DNA from: Trebouxia sp. TZW2008 | Lineage: Eukaryota > Chlorophyta > Trebouxiophyceae > Trebouxiales > Trebouxiaceae | Length of the DNA stretch: 37,415 nucleotides | Direction: 5' to 3' | Assembly (NCBI GenBank): GCA_002118135.1 | Contig: BDIU01000512.1 | Location: 1-37,415, forward strand | Shown here: piece after piece, positions 19,979 through 33,700 of the stretch | Layout: every line of letters starts with the position of its first letter | How positions within the stretch are numbered: position 1 is the first letter of the stretch | Made by a program: the position numbers and the translations under genes | Notes under the pieces: model-generated | The model's database searches: none | Told to the model about the DNA's origin: nothing | What the model saw: the letters and a program-made list of their open reading frames with translations, nothing else

Positions 19979-21032
19979 TACTGTCAGCGCTTTGTGTGAT
20001 TTCTGACAATCTGCAAAGGTCTTCATCACCAAGGCTCAACGGCTATTCACTATCTTGGGCCACGTGTTTGAATTTACCCCCGCAGCAGCAAAAGGCATCA
20101 GGCTCACCTTCAAGAGATGCAAGCTTCATGCAGTTGTGGATGACAAGAGGGGATGAAAGGGAGCAGTGTCTTTGCTGTTGGACGTCATAAGAGGAGTTGC
20201 TGTGAGCAGAAGCAGCCCAGAATTGCTGAATCTAGAGCAGCAGCCAGCAGAAAGTTGACCTGTGGAGAGTTTAGGCCTGGTGGATGATAGATAGAGTGAC
20301 ATGTGACACATGCTAGCACAAATGCTAAGCATGTACAGCCCTGGTCCTGTCTGACCAGGCCAGCTGGTTGTGAGCATTGCTGTATGCAAGAATGCAGGTG
20401 CTGTGTACAAATCAACAGCCTGCAATATACCTTAGCAGACATTGAGATTGTGACATTTCAGGCTGTTGTCTATCAGCGGTTAAGTATGAGACACTTTGCT
20501 GCGCGCAGCAGCGTTCAATGCATGGCTCAGCTGGTGCAGATATGCAACGATTTGATGACCTTATTCTTAAATTGAATATGACATCTTGCATTTGCGCATG
20601 CAGTCCAGAACAAACGTAGCCACAAGTGCCTGACATGCGTTTCAATTAGGCCAGACAGCAACTGGTCCTCAGCTCACAGCCCACTAGATGCCTGGTATAA
20701 GATGAAGCTGTCCACTTGAACTTCCAAGACCACAGCAAGAAAGACGCAAACATTGTTGAATTTTTTTTAATCATTTTGTACGCGACCCTCTTGAATTGCG
20801 AGCCGGTGTCAAACAATGTCAGTGTTGCGTTTGAGCTCTACTCTCCAGAGCACAGCTGCAGAAGATTTTCTGCAATGCTAAGCTGTCATAGCCTGACGTT
20901 TGAAAGGACAAGCGTTGCGACACGACATTTAACGCTCAAAAGCGTTATTTCGAGTACGCTATGCACTGCAACATTGCGCACAGCGACAGCACGGCCTGTT
21001 GTCGGCCCGCTCCGCTTAGCACTTACAAATCG
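19979..21032. other. Intergenic region with a copy of the exon 9 tail
   Basis: Near 20086-20125, GGCATCAGGCTCACCTTCAA GAGATGCAAGCTT repeats the last coding bases of exon 9 (GGCATCAGGGTGACGTTCAA GCGAGGCCGTCAAGCTT), 154 bases downstream, preceded by an acceptor-like CCCCCGCAG. The copy reads GIRLTFKRCKLH in frame. Otherwise I see no gene; the right end should hold the promoter of the gene at 21033. Confidence 0.6.
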
Positions 21033-21828
21033 ATGCTGTCGTCCGCATTGAAAGCGCCTTGCTTGCGTATTGCTCCGACATCCCTGCCAGCGCGTTTTGC
21101 TGCACCTGCGAAACTTAGGCAACTGTACGTTTCTTTCGGCTCCAGCCGCGGCCATTCTAGACAGTCAAACACTGCTCGGGCCATGTCGCCTGCTTACCAA
21201 CTCAACCAAAGCGATGCGTGGAAGCAGCAAATCCCGTATAAGCTAGCCAGCGATGAGAAGGATTTCAACATTAAGTACAGGTCCAGCTGCCTATGCGGCG
21301 CGGTCGAGTACGCAGTCGATGCTGATCCGATGGGCGCCAAGTTCTGTCATTGTATCGGATGTCAGCGCTTGCACGGTGCGTCATGCATACCTCCAAGTCA
21401 GACGTGTTTCGGCAGCCTGGTATTTGCATGCTAAGCAGTTTTGTCTGGCAGGCGCACCATTTCAGTGGGCAGCTGTCTTCCAAAAGGAGCACGTGCGCTT
21501 TGTCAAGGGCCAGGACAAGCTTGGCTTTTTGAATACACAAGATAGGCAGCCAAAGCATGAACTGCCGTGTAAAGTCAGTTGCACAAGATGTCACGCCCCA
21601 ATAGCAAGCGAGGGCAGAAATATGTGGATGGCGTTTCCTACATTGTTTGACTTTGCGGACAGGAAAATTCCCAAGTCTTTCCAGCCTGACAGCCATATCT
21701 TCTATGCTGAGAGGTGCATGGATGTCAATGATGGCATGCCAAAATGGTCTGGGTTTGAGGGCAAATCTGATGAAATGGAGGAGGAGTGCCATCCACATCA
21801 TGTCAGCCAACTACATCATGACGAATGA
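21033..21828 (+). CDS. CENP-V/GFA-domain zinc protein with organelle presequence
   Basis: Exons 21033-21375 and 21452-21828, joined in phase 1 across a 76-bp GT-AG intron, give 239 residues. The domain shows SSCLCGAVEYAV (C86, C88), FCHCIGCQRLHG (C105, C107, C110) and CKVSCTRCHAPI (C158, C161). This is the zinc-binding pattern of the Mss4-like fold shared by glutathione-dependent formaldehyde-activating enzyme and CENP-V. Most members have no proven substrate; S-hydroxymethylglutathione formation is known only for the founding enzyme. The first 50 residues are rich in Ala, Ser, Arg and lack acids (LRIAPTSLPARFAAPAKLRQ), suggesting plastid or mitochondrial import. An in-frame ATG also lies at 20961 and another at 21183 (MSPAYQLNQ). 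The protein ends in a His-rich acidic tail (EECHPHHVSQLHHDE). Exon-edge copies are absent here. Confidence 0.85.
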
Positions 21829-22898
21829 CAAGACACGGCACAGCCGATCCTGTTTAATATCATTATTGAGCTCCTATCAGCAGCAGCAGCCCATAATTGC
21901 TGCTCTAAGGCAGCAAATGTTTGCTAAACGTTCCTGATGGAAGGTTGCAAGCTGAAGTTACAGCCCATTGCTGGCAGTCCTTGTTGTACCATCACTGACT
22001 CAGCAGCAACATTGAATCAAATACAACTCCAACCCAATCCTCTCAGGACTTTATCAAGTTGTTGCTTTGGCTGTGTGCTAGGTGGTTCCCAATTGTGCCT
22101 CCGCCTTTGGCCCCCTTTCTCAGCATTGTGTTGCTGTAGGCATCACGTGTGCTTTTTTTGCTGATATTATTTGCTGCATTATTTGCAAATCTAGCAGTGC
22201 AAAGCCAGTGCTGGTATATTGTGCAATGCAAAGCCGCAGCTCGGCAAGTTGCACACGGGCAGCTAGGTATGTTGTCACGTGGTGACTTGATTCGAATAGG
22301 ATTCATCGGGCTAATACTTGCCGCTAAGCACTTGAATTCCGCTGCATTTTGGCCATTTGGCTAGCTTGGTAGCAACGTGACATATGTGCTGGTTTGATTG
22401 TCAACATGATGATGATCATCACATGTTTGACTTGCCAAGTTGTGCCATTGCAAAGGCAGTCTACAGGATGTTGAGCCTTACAATGTAGGCTCAGCATATG
22501 TTCATTGTTCTTCACATAATGTTGAATACTGCAATCGCAAGGGATTGGGAGTTGGACGTCCTGATTGAGTCTTGAAGGCTGCATGCATGTGCATTTGAGG
22601 GCTGTCTTCCAAGTTTTTGAGAAGACGTCTTCATGGTGGGCACTTGAGCTGCGTGAACACTTTTGCCTTGATGGCATCATCAAGCATTGCTTAGGCTACC
22701 TGCACCATGCTAAGTTACAGTCTTTTGATTTGTGAAAAGTTGAACGTGCTATGCATGAACCAGCGACTTTGCCCGGCTTGAAAGTTGATGTCGACAACTC
22801 ATGAGCCAGCTTCAGCATCCACACGGCTCTGTGCTGCCGCGTCAGGCACCATGCAGCTTCGCATGCTATTGTCAATGACGGGGTGTCACTCATTATAG
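21829..22898. other. No sure gene; may hold early exons of the next gene
   Basis: A short plus-strand frame from ATG near 22269 (MLSRGDLIRIGFIGLILAAK) ends with AAFWPFG and looks like a membrane segment. It could be a small protein or an exon of the gene ending at 23307, but no splice donor fits clearly. Confidence 0.25.
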
Positions 22899-23307
22899 GT
22901 GGCGTTACAACACATTGTATGGCCAGCCTGGCAAGTCTTGGTATATGCCAGGCTGGCCATTCGCAAACATTCCAAAAAGCGCCATGGCGTCCCCGCTTGC
23001 CACCAAGCCTGCTATCATGGACTACGTGCCCAGCAAACTGTATGCACAGCTGTCGTCCGACCTACAGGACCGCATCCAAGCCATCAAACTGCCACCCGCT
23101 TTGCCAGAGCCCGCTGAGGTCCTTTTCCCTCTTTATATGCAAGAGCGTGTTCAGGCCATCTCGTTGCCACCTGAAATGGACCTTACAAGTGCCACACAGG
23201 GTCAGCCAGTGAAGCAGCCGTTCGACATGTCGCCCAGCAAGGAGCAGCTGACCGGGCAAAGTGCAACCCGTCAGCCTCAGGGTTCGGAGCAGATAGAAAG
23301 CAGCTAG
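22899..23307 (+). CDS. Unknown protein, terminal exon
   Basis: After the acceptor TCATTATAG the exon enters in phase 2 and reads WRYNTLYGQPGKSWYMPGWP, FANIPKSAMASPLATKPAIM, SDLQDRIQAIKLPPALPEPA and QERVQAISLPPEMDL, ending QGSEQIESS. Two related blocks, DRIQAIKLPPAL and ERVQAISLPPEM, suggest an internal repeat. The aromatic, glycine-rich start would suit an organelle membrane complex subunit, but I do not recognise it. Upstream exons are missing from my model. The first 60 bases contain a 15-bp inverted repeat inside coding sequence. Confidence 0.5.
22919..22960. repeat. 15-bp perfect inverted repeat inside an exon
   Basis: ATGGCCAGCCTGGCA at 22919-22933 is exactly inverted at 22946-22960, with a 12-base loop. 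In the coding frame it encodes YGQPGKSWYMPGWP, so the GQPG and PGWP peptides come from opposite arms. Confidence 0.85.
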
Positions 23308-24793
23308 TATCCTGACCGCGCGTACAGATTCTCATCAGGTGAGAACCCAGCGCTTGCCCAGAGTGGCGGGCATCGACAATATCAGACGATGTGTCAATCC
23401 AACACATGCAGTTCACTTGGTGCCCAACACAAGCAAATGACTCTGTTGGGCTGCACTGCCATGTTGACTATGAGCTGCAATGAGTTGGAATACGCAGTCG
23501 CACGAAAGAAGGCTGGCGTTCCAATTGTATTTGTGACAACCAACCAAGAGCATCTTGCCTATACATAGTAACATGGATGTGCAGCGCTTGCTGCCATTGT
23601 ATGTCTTGATGTCGTCCAAAAAATGAGAAATGCTCCTGATGCATGCAGGGAAAGAGCTTCAGACAGATTCATGCAGCGTTGTCAACAACAATCAGACGTG
23701 GTGATGCTTTAGAGAGTGTGGTCTTCATCTTTTTCTCTATGTAGGCAGCTGTTCCTTCAACAGATGACAATGTAGAGATTGTAGCTAAGCACAGCAGAAT
23801 TCAGATGCTCTTGTGTATACTATATTTCAGAAACCTTTTCTGAAAAATTTTGATGAAATGCAAAAGGGAACAATGTGCCGAGTTCCTCTTCAGCATACGC
23901 ATTTCCCACAATATTTTCTTGCGGGTACATATCCCAAATCGCTTGATGGGCATTGTGGACTGAGGCATCAGCAGGCTTTGACATATTGAGCAGTGCAAAA
24001 TGCTAGGCTGGCAGACTGTCACGGCATGGCTGCCACAATGCAGCTCCACTCAACACATTGTCTAGTCATTGCATTGCGCACTCTGCAGACCGGCCTACAC
24101 GAGCAGTCCATGATCTTTGACTGCACAATGTCGGTTGCACAGGACTAGGCAGCTCGCATATATCATCTCCATATGTGCAGGCACGTCACATTGATTGTCA
24201 TAAACAGCATGCAAGTCAAGTATGAAACGACATTTCGAACTGAGCAGAAGTTTCATGAAGCACTTTGTGGCCTGCAATGGCAGCGTGAAGTCATGGATCG
24301 TCATACTTGCCATGTTGTGTAAAGATATGGCGATTGCACTTCCCACGCAAGGCTACTGATTGCACCAAATCAAGAAAGCACTTTTTTTCATCAGTTGCTC
24401 TGCCAGCTAAAAGCTTTTGGCCTTGATACATTCTGAATCCTCATTTGTTCACAGCACAAATGACTTTGCTGCAATTGCTTTCAGTCTTCAGATCATTGCT
24501 CACTTGTACTATTTCTGTGACACGTTCCCAGTGCCGTTGTTAGAGCTTCCAGACCTGCAAAGCAGTCACAAAGCGTGAGGTTAAACAAGTCAACACGACG
24601 CATGCAATTGAAGCTTCACATTGCACACAAAGAAGAATGCCAGAAAAAGTTTAACCTGTGCGCAGAAGTGATCTCAAAACAAGCTGGTAAGCATACATAC
24701 ACGGTCTGACTTCATGCCGAGCAGGATGTGCGACACAGTGAAAGCTGCAACACACCTCTGCTACACGTGAGCTTCAACTGCAGTTTGCTACTG
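23308..24793. other. No gene supported
   Basis: Open frames are short on both strands and none shows a recognisable protein pattern or paired exon borders. The right end should contain the 3' untranslated region of the kinase gene read from the other side. Confidence 0.3.
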
Positions 24794-27700
24794 TCACAAA
24801 TGTGCCTTGTGTGAAGTCTGTGCCAACAACAGAGGCACATACCAGCGACCTACAAGGTCCCCGTCAGTTGTGTGCGACGCGCTTCCGTTCAGCTTTGCAG
24901 CATTGGCGGTACCTTCTTCTGCTCGCCCAGCCTCTTTCATGTGCAAACGAGCCTCCATCTCAACCAGTTTTGCCTGAAGAGACAGCACGCAAATGTTGTT
25001 TGACTGGAGTTGATGTGCTACAGAAACATTTCCGCTACAACGCACAATGGACATGACTTTGGAGAATATGAGTTTGTGCTAAACTGAGCCTCCATGTGAT
25101 TTCAGCTTTGCGTAAATAGACAGCATTTGATGCTTGCAAGACAGCAAGACTTTGCCAAAAGGCAGAGTGCTGCAAAGTATGCTTTGCTGCACATGATTGG
25201 ACACTACTTTGCATGCATCAGGTCATATTTCACTGGCTTGAGAAGACAACAGCTCCAATGAAAGAATTTTCCCGCGTCATGGCTGCAAATTTGCACAAAC
25301 TATAGCAGCACAGTTGCTTTGAAGTCAGCAGCTTGAGCGTGCAAACAATTGTTGTCAGGGCTTTAGTACTCTGTACCTCCATTCGGCTGTACTCGGCCTT
25401 CATGCGCGCCTGCTCCTGTCGCAAAGCATCTAGGGCATCACTTTGTGCTGGCTGACCTCTGTTGGGTCGTGCTGCAGTCTTCCCTGGGGTCCCAGGGCGA
25501 CCCCCCAGGGGTGACTTCAGGGCTTGCCGAGTCAGCCCTGCCAAACCCTGACCAGACCCTTGCTGCTGTTGTTGCCCTTCTGCATCAGGACTGACATATT
25601 TACTACTCACGTGTGTTAACATGCATGCTGAAGTTGGACATGTCACAAGGCACATGGTCTCCATAAAATGCAGGCGGCTTGTATGCTTGTAGGCACACAT
25701 CATGCAACGTCAAACAAAGAGCCAGTCTGGAGTGGTGTTTTGCGCTGCCCAGCATCTCATGACGTATCTGCATGTCTGACTGCAGCGCATGGACACACCA
25801 GCAAGTGGGTTTCTTGGACAGAAACAGTTGACACCCAGCCCTTGAAGCTAGTCCATGCATGACTAAGAGGCAGTCTCAGACTAGATATATGTCAGTCATA
25901 CATGTAGGTTTCTGAGTTGTATGCATGACAACTTGTTCCCCCTACACTCATATGCAGATTAGCTGGGCATGCCACCAATCAAGGCGAAACTTGACAGGGC
26001 CACTCACGCAGTAGCATAAACAAACATGCTTTTCAGCACGGGGTAAATCAGCAGACATGCATTCAGGGGTGAGGCATAAAGCAAACAGGCTTTTGAGCGC
26101 AGGGGAATCAGCAGACCTGCATTCAGGGGTGAGGATGTTGAAGCTTCTGAAGAAGATGCAGAGGATTGCAGCTCTGCTTCCAATTTTGCGGATGCCTGTG
26201 TGTCTTTCAAGATGGAGTGGTACTGGTTGAAGAGCTGCCGGCATCGCTTTTCAGGCAGTGCTGTGAAGCGAGGGTCTTCATTGATCTGCATTGTTCACAC
26301 AAACCTTTCATTACAGAGCCAGCTGCAAGGTGGTCTTATATACTGTTCAAATAGCCATGACTGTCACTGTTTTAATGGTCTCGGCAAGTCTACCATAAAA
26401 GAGCTATGGGAACAAGAACAGGAGGGAAAGAGTAGTCAGAAAGCCTCCTCTGGAGACATGTTCCTGAAGAATGTTGAGGTTTTGCACGAATGTGCACAGT
26501 AGGCAGGACTGGACATCAACTCAGACAGGAGCTAAGGTATGCAAAAAACACAAACGACCAGTAGTTCAAGAACAGGTCTCTTCAGTGCTTGTTCATCTGA
26601 GGGTGATTGGGGACTGTGAAAAGCTGTTTGCTGTGGGTAGAACACGAGGCCAATGCAGCAAGACAGTATCTGGCAGCAATAGCTTTTGAGCAGTAGGTAC
26701 AATTGTCAACGGCAAGGGAAGATGACATTATCACCTGGCGGCGGACAGGCAACCATGATGATGCAGGGGTGAGTGGTGGTTCTTGATTTGCCAGCAGTCC
26801 CCAGAAGTCCTCTTCACATTGAGCAACTTTGGCTGCTTGCTCAGCAGCTGCCTACAGGACACAGCTATATTCAGTCAGGCCACAGCTATACTCATTGAGG
26901 CCACAGCAATGTTCATGCAGGCCACAGCTCCATGCTCTCAGACCACAGCTAGATGTATTGGGTTACAGCACTGATTGACAACCGTCCACATTGGCAGCAG
27001 TTGTACAGCACTCATGGTGCAGATGCTTGACAGAAGACCACATGCATTAGCCTTGTGCTAATTTTGCATAGATCAAGGACTCTATGATTTCTCAGTTCAA
27101 CACACCAAACGGACTGACAAGACATAATCTGTGTTTTCTATTTTACACCAGGCCACAGATCCAGAGTGTCAACTTCGCATCTGTGGTACAAGCACAGCTG
27201 CCGAGTTCTGAGCATGCTGTAGCCTGACATGTTTCTCAAGCTCTTGCATGAAAACCAGGCATACCTTCAGGTTGTTCACGTACTCCTCAAACAGCTGTTG
27301 CCTGTCCTGATCTGACTTGAGGGCAGTGAAGGCGGCCAAGCTGGCCATCTGTGGCTTTACTGTACGCCACTGACTGTCAGCTGCAATGCCGCTCTGACTC
27401 AGCATGATCTGCAGTGCAAATGACAGGCTTTGCAAAATAACAGCACATTGGCAAGTGAATGATGGCTTTACTGTATGCCACTGACTGTCAGCTGAAAGAC
27501 CGCTCTGACTCAACATGATCTGCAATGCAGCCATTAGACTTTGAAGCAAAATGACATCTGCTGTCGTTTCCAACAAAAACATAAGGCAATACACATGCGA
27601 CCCTCATCTGAGTCTTAGTCCTGGCATGGGCTGCAAGGTTGCTGTGATTCAGCATGATCTGTGATGCAGCCAGCAGACTGTAAACAAACCAGACATGTCG

Positions 27701-30700
27701 TCTGCAAATCTCATATGGTTTGCAGACTGCAAATTCAACAACATCGTCAAGAAATGTTTGCCAGCAACAAGCACATTTCGCTTGGAGAAAGAAAGCAACA
27801 TTACCTTGAAGTCTGCGATAGCCTGTTGGTAGGCTGCTTCCTCCATCTTGATCACCGCTGTCAGGTAGGTGTCAAACACCTGTTGCCTGCAGGAAACTGA
27901 CACAGATTCAGATCAGAGACACCGTCTACAGCAGCTGTGAAACTGACAGATCCATCATGGGCGCAAATATCATGGATGATGTGTCCTGACACATGCACAT
28001 GCATCAACAGGCCTGACAAGCAGTGGCTACTTCACAGCCTAAGAAATGGCAAAAGAAGAATAGGGAGCTTGAACACCATGACAACTTTGCTAGGTTTGCA
28101 ACCAAGGCTTGTGGCATATGATTTATGCTGACACGCAATACGATATTTAAATGCCGTCATGCAGCATCTGAACATGCAGACTGACTATGCTGTTGCACTG
28201 ATGTAATCAACTCCACATCTTATTCATTTAACATCATCATCTTTAATTCAGTAGGACTTGAACGAGACATGCATTGACTCCAGACAGCCTACAAAAGAGA
28301 TTGCAAGCATGATATGCTATAGCGTGTCCCAGAGCTCAATGCAAGGTCTCAGTTTCACAAGAGGAAATTTGCAAAACTGAAGATGCAGAACCTGGACACT
28401 GTCGCAGCAGTGGCAAATGCAGTGGGTGCGCACCTTTTGCTGTCTGTCAGGGCTTGCCATCGCTCATCTGCCCAGCATTGTTTTCGGATGTCATCAAAGC
28501 TGGTGTCAGAGGTGACAGGTGGTTGGGCTTCCCGCAACAGGTCAACAAAGGCGGCTGCTGTCTCTTTGGCAACTTTCTGCAGAATACGACAAGAATTGTC
28601 AGCTAGCTTAGGCCACATGATAGCCGAACAACCATGCATCACTGCTAGCTCAAGGCTACCGCAGCAGTCTAGTGAAATGGCGATGAGAAGACAAAACGAC
28701 TTCAGCAAAGCGGTGCTAACACAGGGAGTATAGGTGCCCAAACTCTCAGGGTGGCCCTGATATTCTTCAGCATTAGTGAGACTAAAGCTGCCTGCAACTT
28801 TGTCTGCAATATTCTGCTTTGTACAATGCATAGGATTCACCACTTGGACAATTTGCTAACACTAGTGTACGGTGTCTGAGGTCAGAAAGGGCACAACTGA
28901 TGTTTATTGCTTATAAAGCTCACTGCATTGAGCAAATGAGTGAGTTGAGGTGTCATGAACAGAAGCAATTGGAAGGCATTCAGCCAACTTTCCTGTGACA
29001 AAGCTGGCTGAACAAGGCACTGACATGCTATCTTTGCATCACACCAGGCATGCAGAGTTTGAGGTAGCATGGCATCAACAATTTCTCCTGGTAGAGCATT
29101 GGTTGAGAGCCTTAGTTCTGTGACAGGAGCTGCAGCCAAAAGCTGCCCAGGTGATCAGCTGACATTGCCTTAAGACAGATCGACACCTCCAGGACAAGCA
29201 AGCATCTTGGAACACAATCAAGGTGAACACACTGTGAAGAATGCAGACCTTAGCCGCTGCTTCAACTTCCATCTCCTTCATCACTCTTTCAGCATCTTGC
29301 CTCATGGACTTAGCCAGGTCCCCTGCCACATTCAGGGCCAGCCCTGTGAACTTCAGACCAGCATACAGCATATTGACGCCAGCACTTGCTGCTCCACCTG
29401 TACGCAAGACAATGCTTGAGACTTGCATTTGCAAATTCAGGAGGAGACTGTCGTGCCGCTTGCAGGCAAGACACACTTGAGACATACATGTTTAGCAGGA
29501 CAGCAGGAAACACCGTTGCTGAAGCTCAAGCAGGGTGTGTGTTTGTCCAATGCTCCAGATCACGGGCTTGAGTACAGCATACAGGGCCAGCCTGTGACCT
29601 GAAACGAGCATCTGGCGTGTTGTCACCAGCGCCTGTTATGCCACCTGCAGAAAGGACACACTCAACACACACATATGGTAAGCAATCAAGGCAAAGATAT
29701 TGATAGTTCAAGCTGGATGTGGGTTTGTGTAACGCTCCTGATGACTTTTTTGGGAATAGCATTCAGGGCCAGTACAATGGGTTTCAGGGCAGCATGAAAC
29801 ATGCTGACGCCAGCGCCTGTGACTTCCCTACAGTTCACATTATGCACAAGACATATTGTTATACATAGTTTGAGCGAATGGTCGTCCCCGCTTGAGCCAG
29901 AAGAAATGAGACACAAACTCCTGTACAATTGAGGAAGAACCATGCGTTCTGCAGGCATGCAAGACAGGCATGAAACGTACACCTGTGAGTGTACGCTTCA
30001 CAGTAAAACAGCTTGCACAATGTTTGCTGCAAGTGCTACCGGGCACGATACGCTGAGCTGCATACAATGGCAAGAGTGGCTTGTCTATGCTGGTCCAGTA
30101 GTGTCGGGCAATGTAACTTGCATAGAGACATGAGGTTTGACCTACCCTGAGTGGATGTTGTACCACACTCAGGCTCTTGGATCTCCTCAGACCTCTTGGC
30201 AAGCTTGGGCCTCACAGTCCTAGGGCGTTCAGCCCTTGCCCTGGGGCTTTTGGCTGGCTGCTGGGTAGACGCTACAGCGTCAGCTGCATCGTCCATCTCT
30301 TCTTGCTGTTGTTGCGCTCTCTCAAGACTATCACTACTGCTCCACTGCAGGCTTGGGGGCATGTCTGACCGCCTGCGGGAGGTCTGAGGAGGGGCTGTCG
30401 GTTGAGGTTTAGCCTCTTGGGTCTCAGGGGCAGGTACATCCCTGTTTCTGTTCATCAGGCTGCCCAGGAGTCTGTTGGCTGACTGAGCTGTGGAGTTGAA
30501 CTCTGATGTCAAGCCTGCTAATCGCCCCTGCATGCCACCTTGATCTGTCAATATTTCTTCTCAGCACAAGCATAACATGGGCGCATAGACTGATCATGTG
30601 TAGTGCAGTGTGCAGCAGTACAGCTTGCTCACCGACTGAACCATAACAAGGCAAAAGCAATTTGCTGCTTTGCACAGCATTGCATAATTTTCATGGACAG

Positions 30701-33700
30701 AGCACCTGTGATGCTGACAATATTATACATGCGACAAGCTGCCATCACTACTGACATACACTTTGCAGCTGTCATAGACCACAGAACACTTGATGCAACA
30801 AGCAAAATCTTGTACAACAGCCTAAGGAACATATCAAACAAACTGCTGGTGTAGGACACAAGGCCAGCTGACTGCAGTGTATGCATGCATGCAGTTATGC
30901 AAGCAGCTTGTGTGGATACAGGGCAGAAGGCCTTGTGCAAAAGATGATGATATACCGTCATCTTGCTGAGAATGCCTTGCTCCTTCTCCAGCTTTGCAAC
31001 AGACACTTTGCCAGTTGCTGCTTGAGCCTGTAGCTGCTGCACACGGGCTGTCTGCGTCGTCACTGCATCCCTCTGCATGCACATATTCAAAGATCACTGA
31101 TCCAGCAGCACTTGCAGACATAGGGTGATTAGATATGTGACACTGTAATGCTCTTATTTGGTCAATGCTGAATTGTTGTCAGCACTGGAGACAAAAACAA
31201 TAGTGTATGTGTTGTTTGAAGGCAAAACTGCAGGGAGAGATTTGCATTGCTGATGTACATGCAAAGCACAGTGGGCGCATGAAACACCTGTGTGACTGAA
31301 GAGGTCATAGCCTTCTCATCAGCATGGCACGTACCAGCATAGCTGAGTGACAGTGTACCTGATTGGCAATCTTGGCCTCCAAGTCAAACAGCTTTGATGT
31401 GGCCTTTCTCCACACCCCCATAGCCATCCCTAGCATCCCACCAGATGAGCTGGCAGGCTGACTACTTGCAGCATTTGCAGCAGAAGCTGCCCTCTCAAGT
31501 GTGCCGTCTGAAGACGAGGACCCGCTGGTGTTGGAGCCACGCTGGAACAAGAAAGGCACCCGCTCAAGGCGCCTTGTGGTGTCTGTGGCCGCACTGGGCT
31601 GTTGAGCCTGCATAAAAGCAGACTCAAGTTCAATATCACAGGTCTAGTGTTACAGGAATGGAAGGGCAGGACAAGTGATGAGCTATCTTTGAGGCTGCAT
31701 ACAAATGAAATGCTGCTGTGTTTTCATGTTGTCATTGTGACATAGTGGGGAAACATGAAAAGAAGTGAGGCATCAAGCTGAGCTGAAAGAAGCTGCCTGC
31801 CTGTTGGGGATTCTTGCAACTGGCAGACATGCAGGCAGGCACACCTGCAAGTCGTCCTCGATACAAAGAGTGCGCACGAGGCTGCACATTTATTTTCGTC
31901 AAGCAGGGCTGTTAAGCAGTCCTTGTTGTCATGCATTGGGCATTGTCAGTCACAACTGGTCAGACTGCACTTGCATTTCCTACATCACAGCCTACCTGCT
32001 TGATGAACTTGTGTGTGAGAGCCAAGGACACCCCCAGTCTGACAGCATTCCGGTTTGTGTTCACAAATCTGACAGTGCCAGTCTCTGAGTCCACGTCAAT
32101 CTCACGAGGCCTGAGCAACGCCTCAGCCAACTCCCAGCCTGCCCCATCATCAGCATCCAAAATGGCTGTCTCTTTGGCTGGCAAAGCTGCCCGTCGGCGC
32201 CATGCCATGAGGTCAAAATTGTTGTGCTTCAGGGCCTTGTTGAAGGCCATGAGACCGGTGCTGGTGCGCACCCTACCCAAGGCAAGCTGCATCATGCAGA
32301 GGCCTGCAGCCAGCATGTGAACGGTGAGAAGAAAACAACTGTGGGAGATGGGATAAAGATCAATGGCATATGAGGGTCTTGCTGAGAACAAAGAAGTGCC
32401 TCAGCTGGTGTGCAGCATTGTTATGGCATGCAGTATCATGAAGTCAGATGGTGGCAGATGAATGAAGACCAAAAAGGTGCTACCACACGGGCTTATGCAC
32501 TGGGATGGATCGGGTCTGGTCCCCACCTGCTCGAGGGCAACATACATTGTCAATTGAGCAGAATCATGTGAGAGGTGGGAAGAAGGCAAAGACATGCCGC
32601 CAAAAGAGCCTCATTGGGGACCACAGCTTCTTTGAGTTGGTCTGCAGCATTGGCAAGCCAAAACATGCTATGCACAATCCCACTGCACCAATCATCACCC
32701 CATGTGACTGTGACCTGGCTGTTGCACAAGGTGGCATGTGTGGGCCCAAGGTCTGGGTTGAATCTGAATTAGGAAGTGCGTTGAGCACTTGTGTGCAGAA
32801 GAGGCAATGCCCTGACCCATGTCAGACCAGAAACAAGGTATGTTAGCAGCAGCAGCATCATCCTGGAGATCCTTGAACGCTGCTACAAGCCAGCTGTTGA
32901 CATCACAGATGTTAGTGACAATATTTTTGGTTCCACACAGCCTTTCTCATGCCATCTATCTTGGTACTGCTGGAGGTAATGCACAAGTAGACAGCACTTG
33001 GTTGCTGAATCCGATTGCTATGCATAAAGCAGCGCCCTTGTGGTGGGTGGATGCAAGCATGCTCAGAGTAATCAGGTAGCACTGCCAGATTGCTGTGTTT
33101 GCAGTTGCTAATCACCTGCTGAGTAGCTGTCAAAGCGGTCAGGCTTGAAGCGTTGCCACAGCAGCGGTGACATGGCCATGGCAAAGGCTCCATGCTTGGA
33201 CAGATGAGGCGAGTCTGTTGGCATGCAGTACTGCAGACAGGCAGAGACACATTACTACCTCATATGGCAGAATCGAAAAAGCTGAAAGCATCCTAGCTGT
33301 AGCTTCACTTTTGAGGCAGTCATTACAGGCTGACACAACCCGTTACTGCCCCAATGCAACACTGCTACAGGCTTGGCAGAAGTTGTCCTGTAAATTGTCC
33401 TTCCAGGCACAGGAATGCCTACAAGTCTGCTGTGTGTTGTACATATGGGACATAAAATGCAGATCGTGAACCTTGCATCACAATGTTGAGGAGGCTCTTG
33501 AGAGGTTGTCATGTGCAGCAGCAACAAAGACAGATACTGACAACACCTGTTGCATCTGAATGGTTAGTGTTTACAAGGTGTGTTACACAAAGCACTTGTT
33601 GTACCTGTTCTGGCGGGCAGTATGTAGGGTCTAGAATGGATTCATCTGGAATATAGTTGGTGCCACTGCGCAGGTCTGCGCAGGCGCCCAGGTCAATCAG

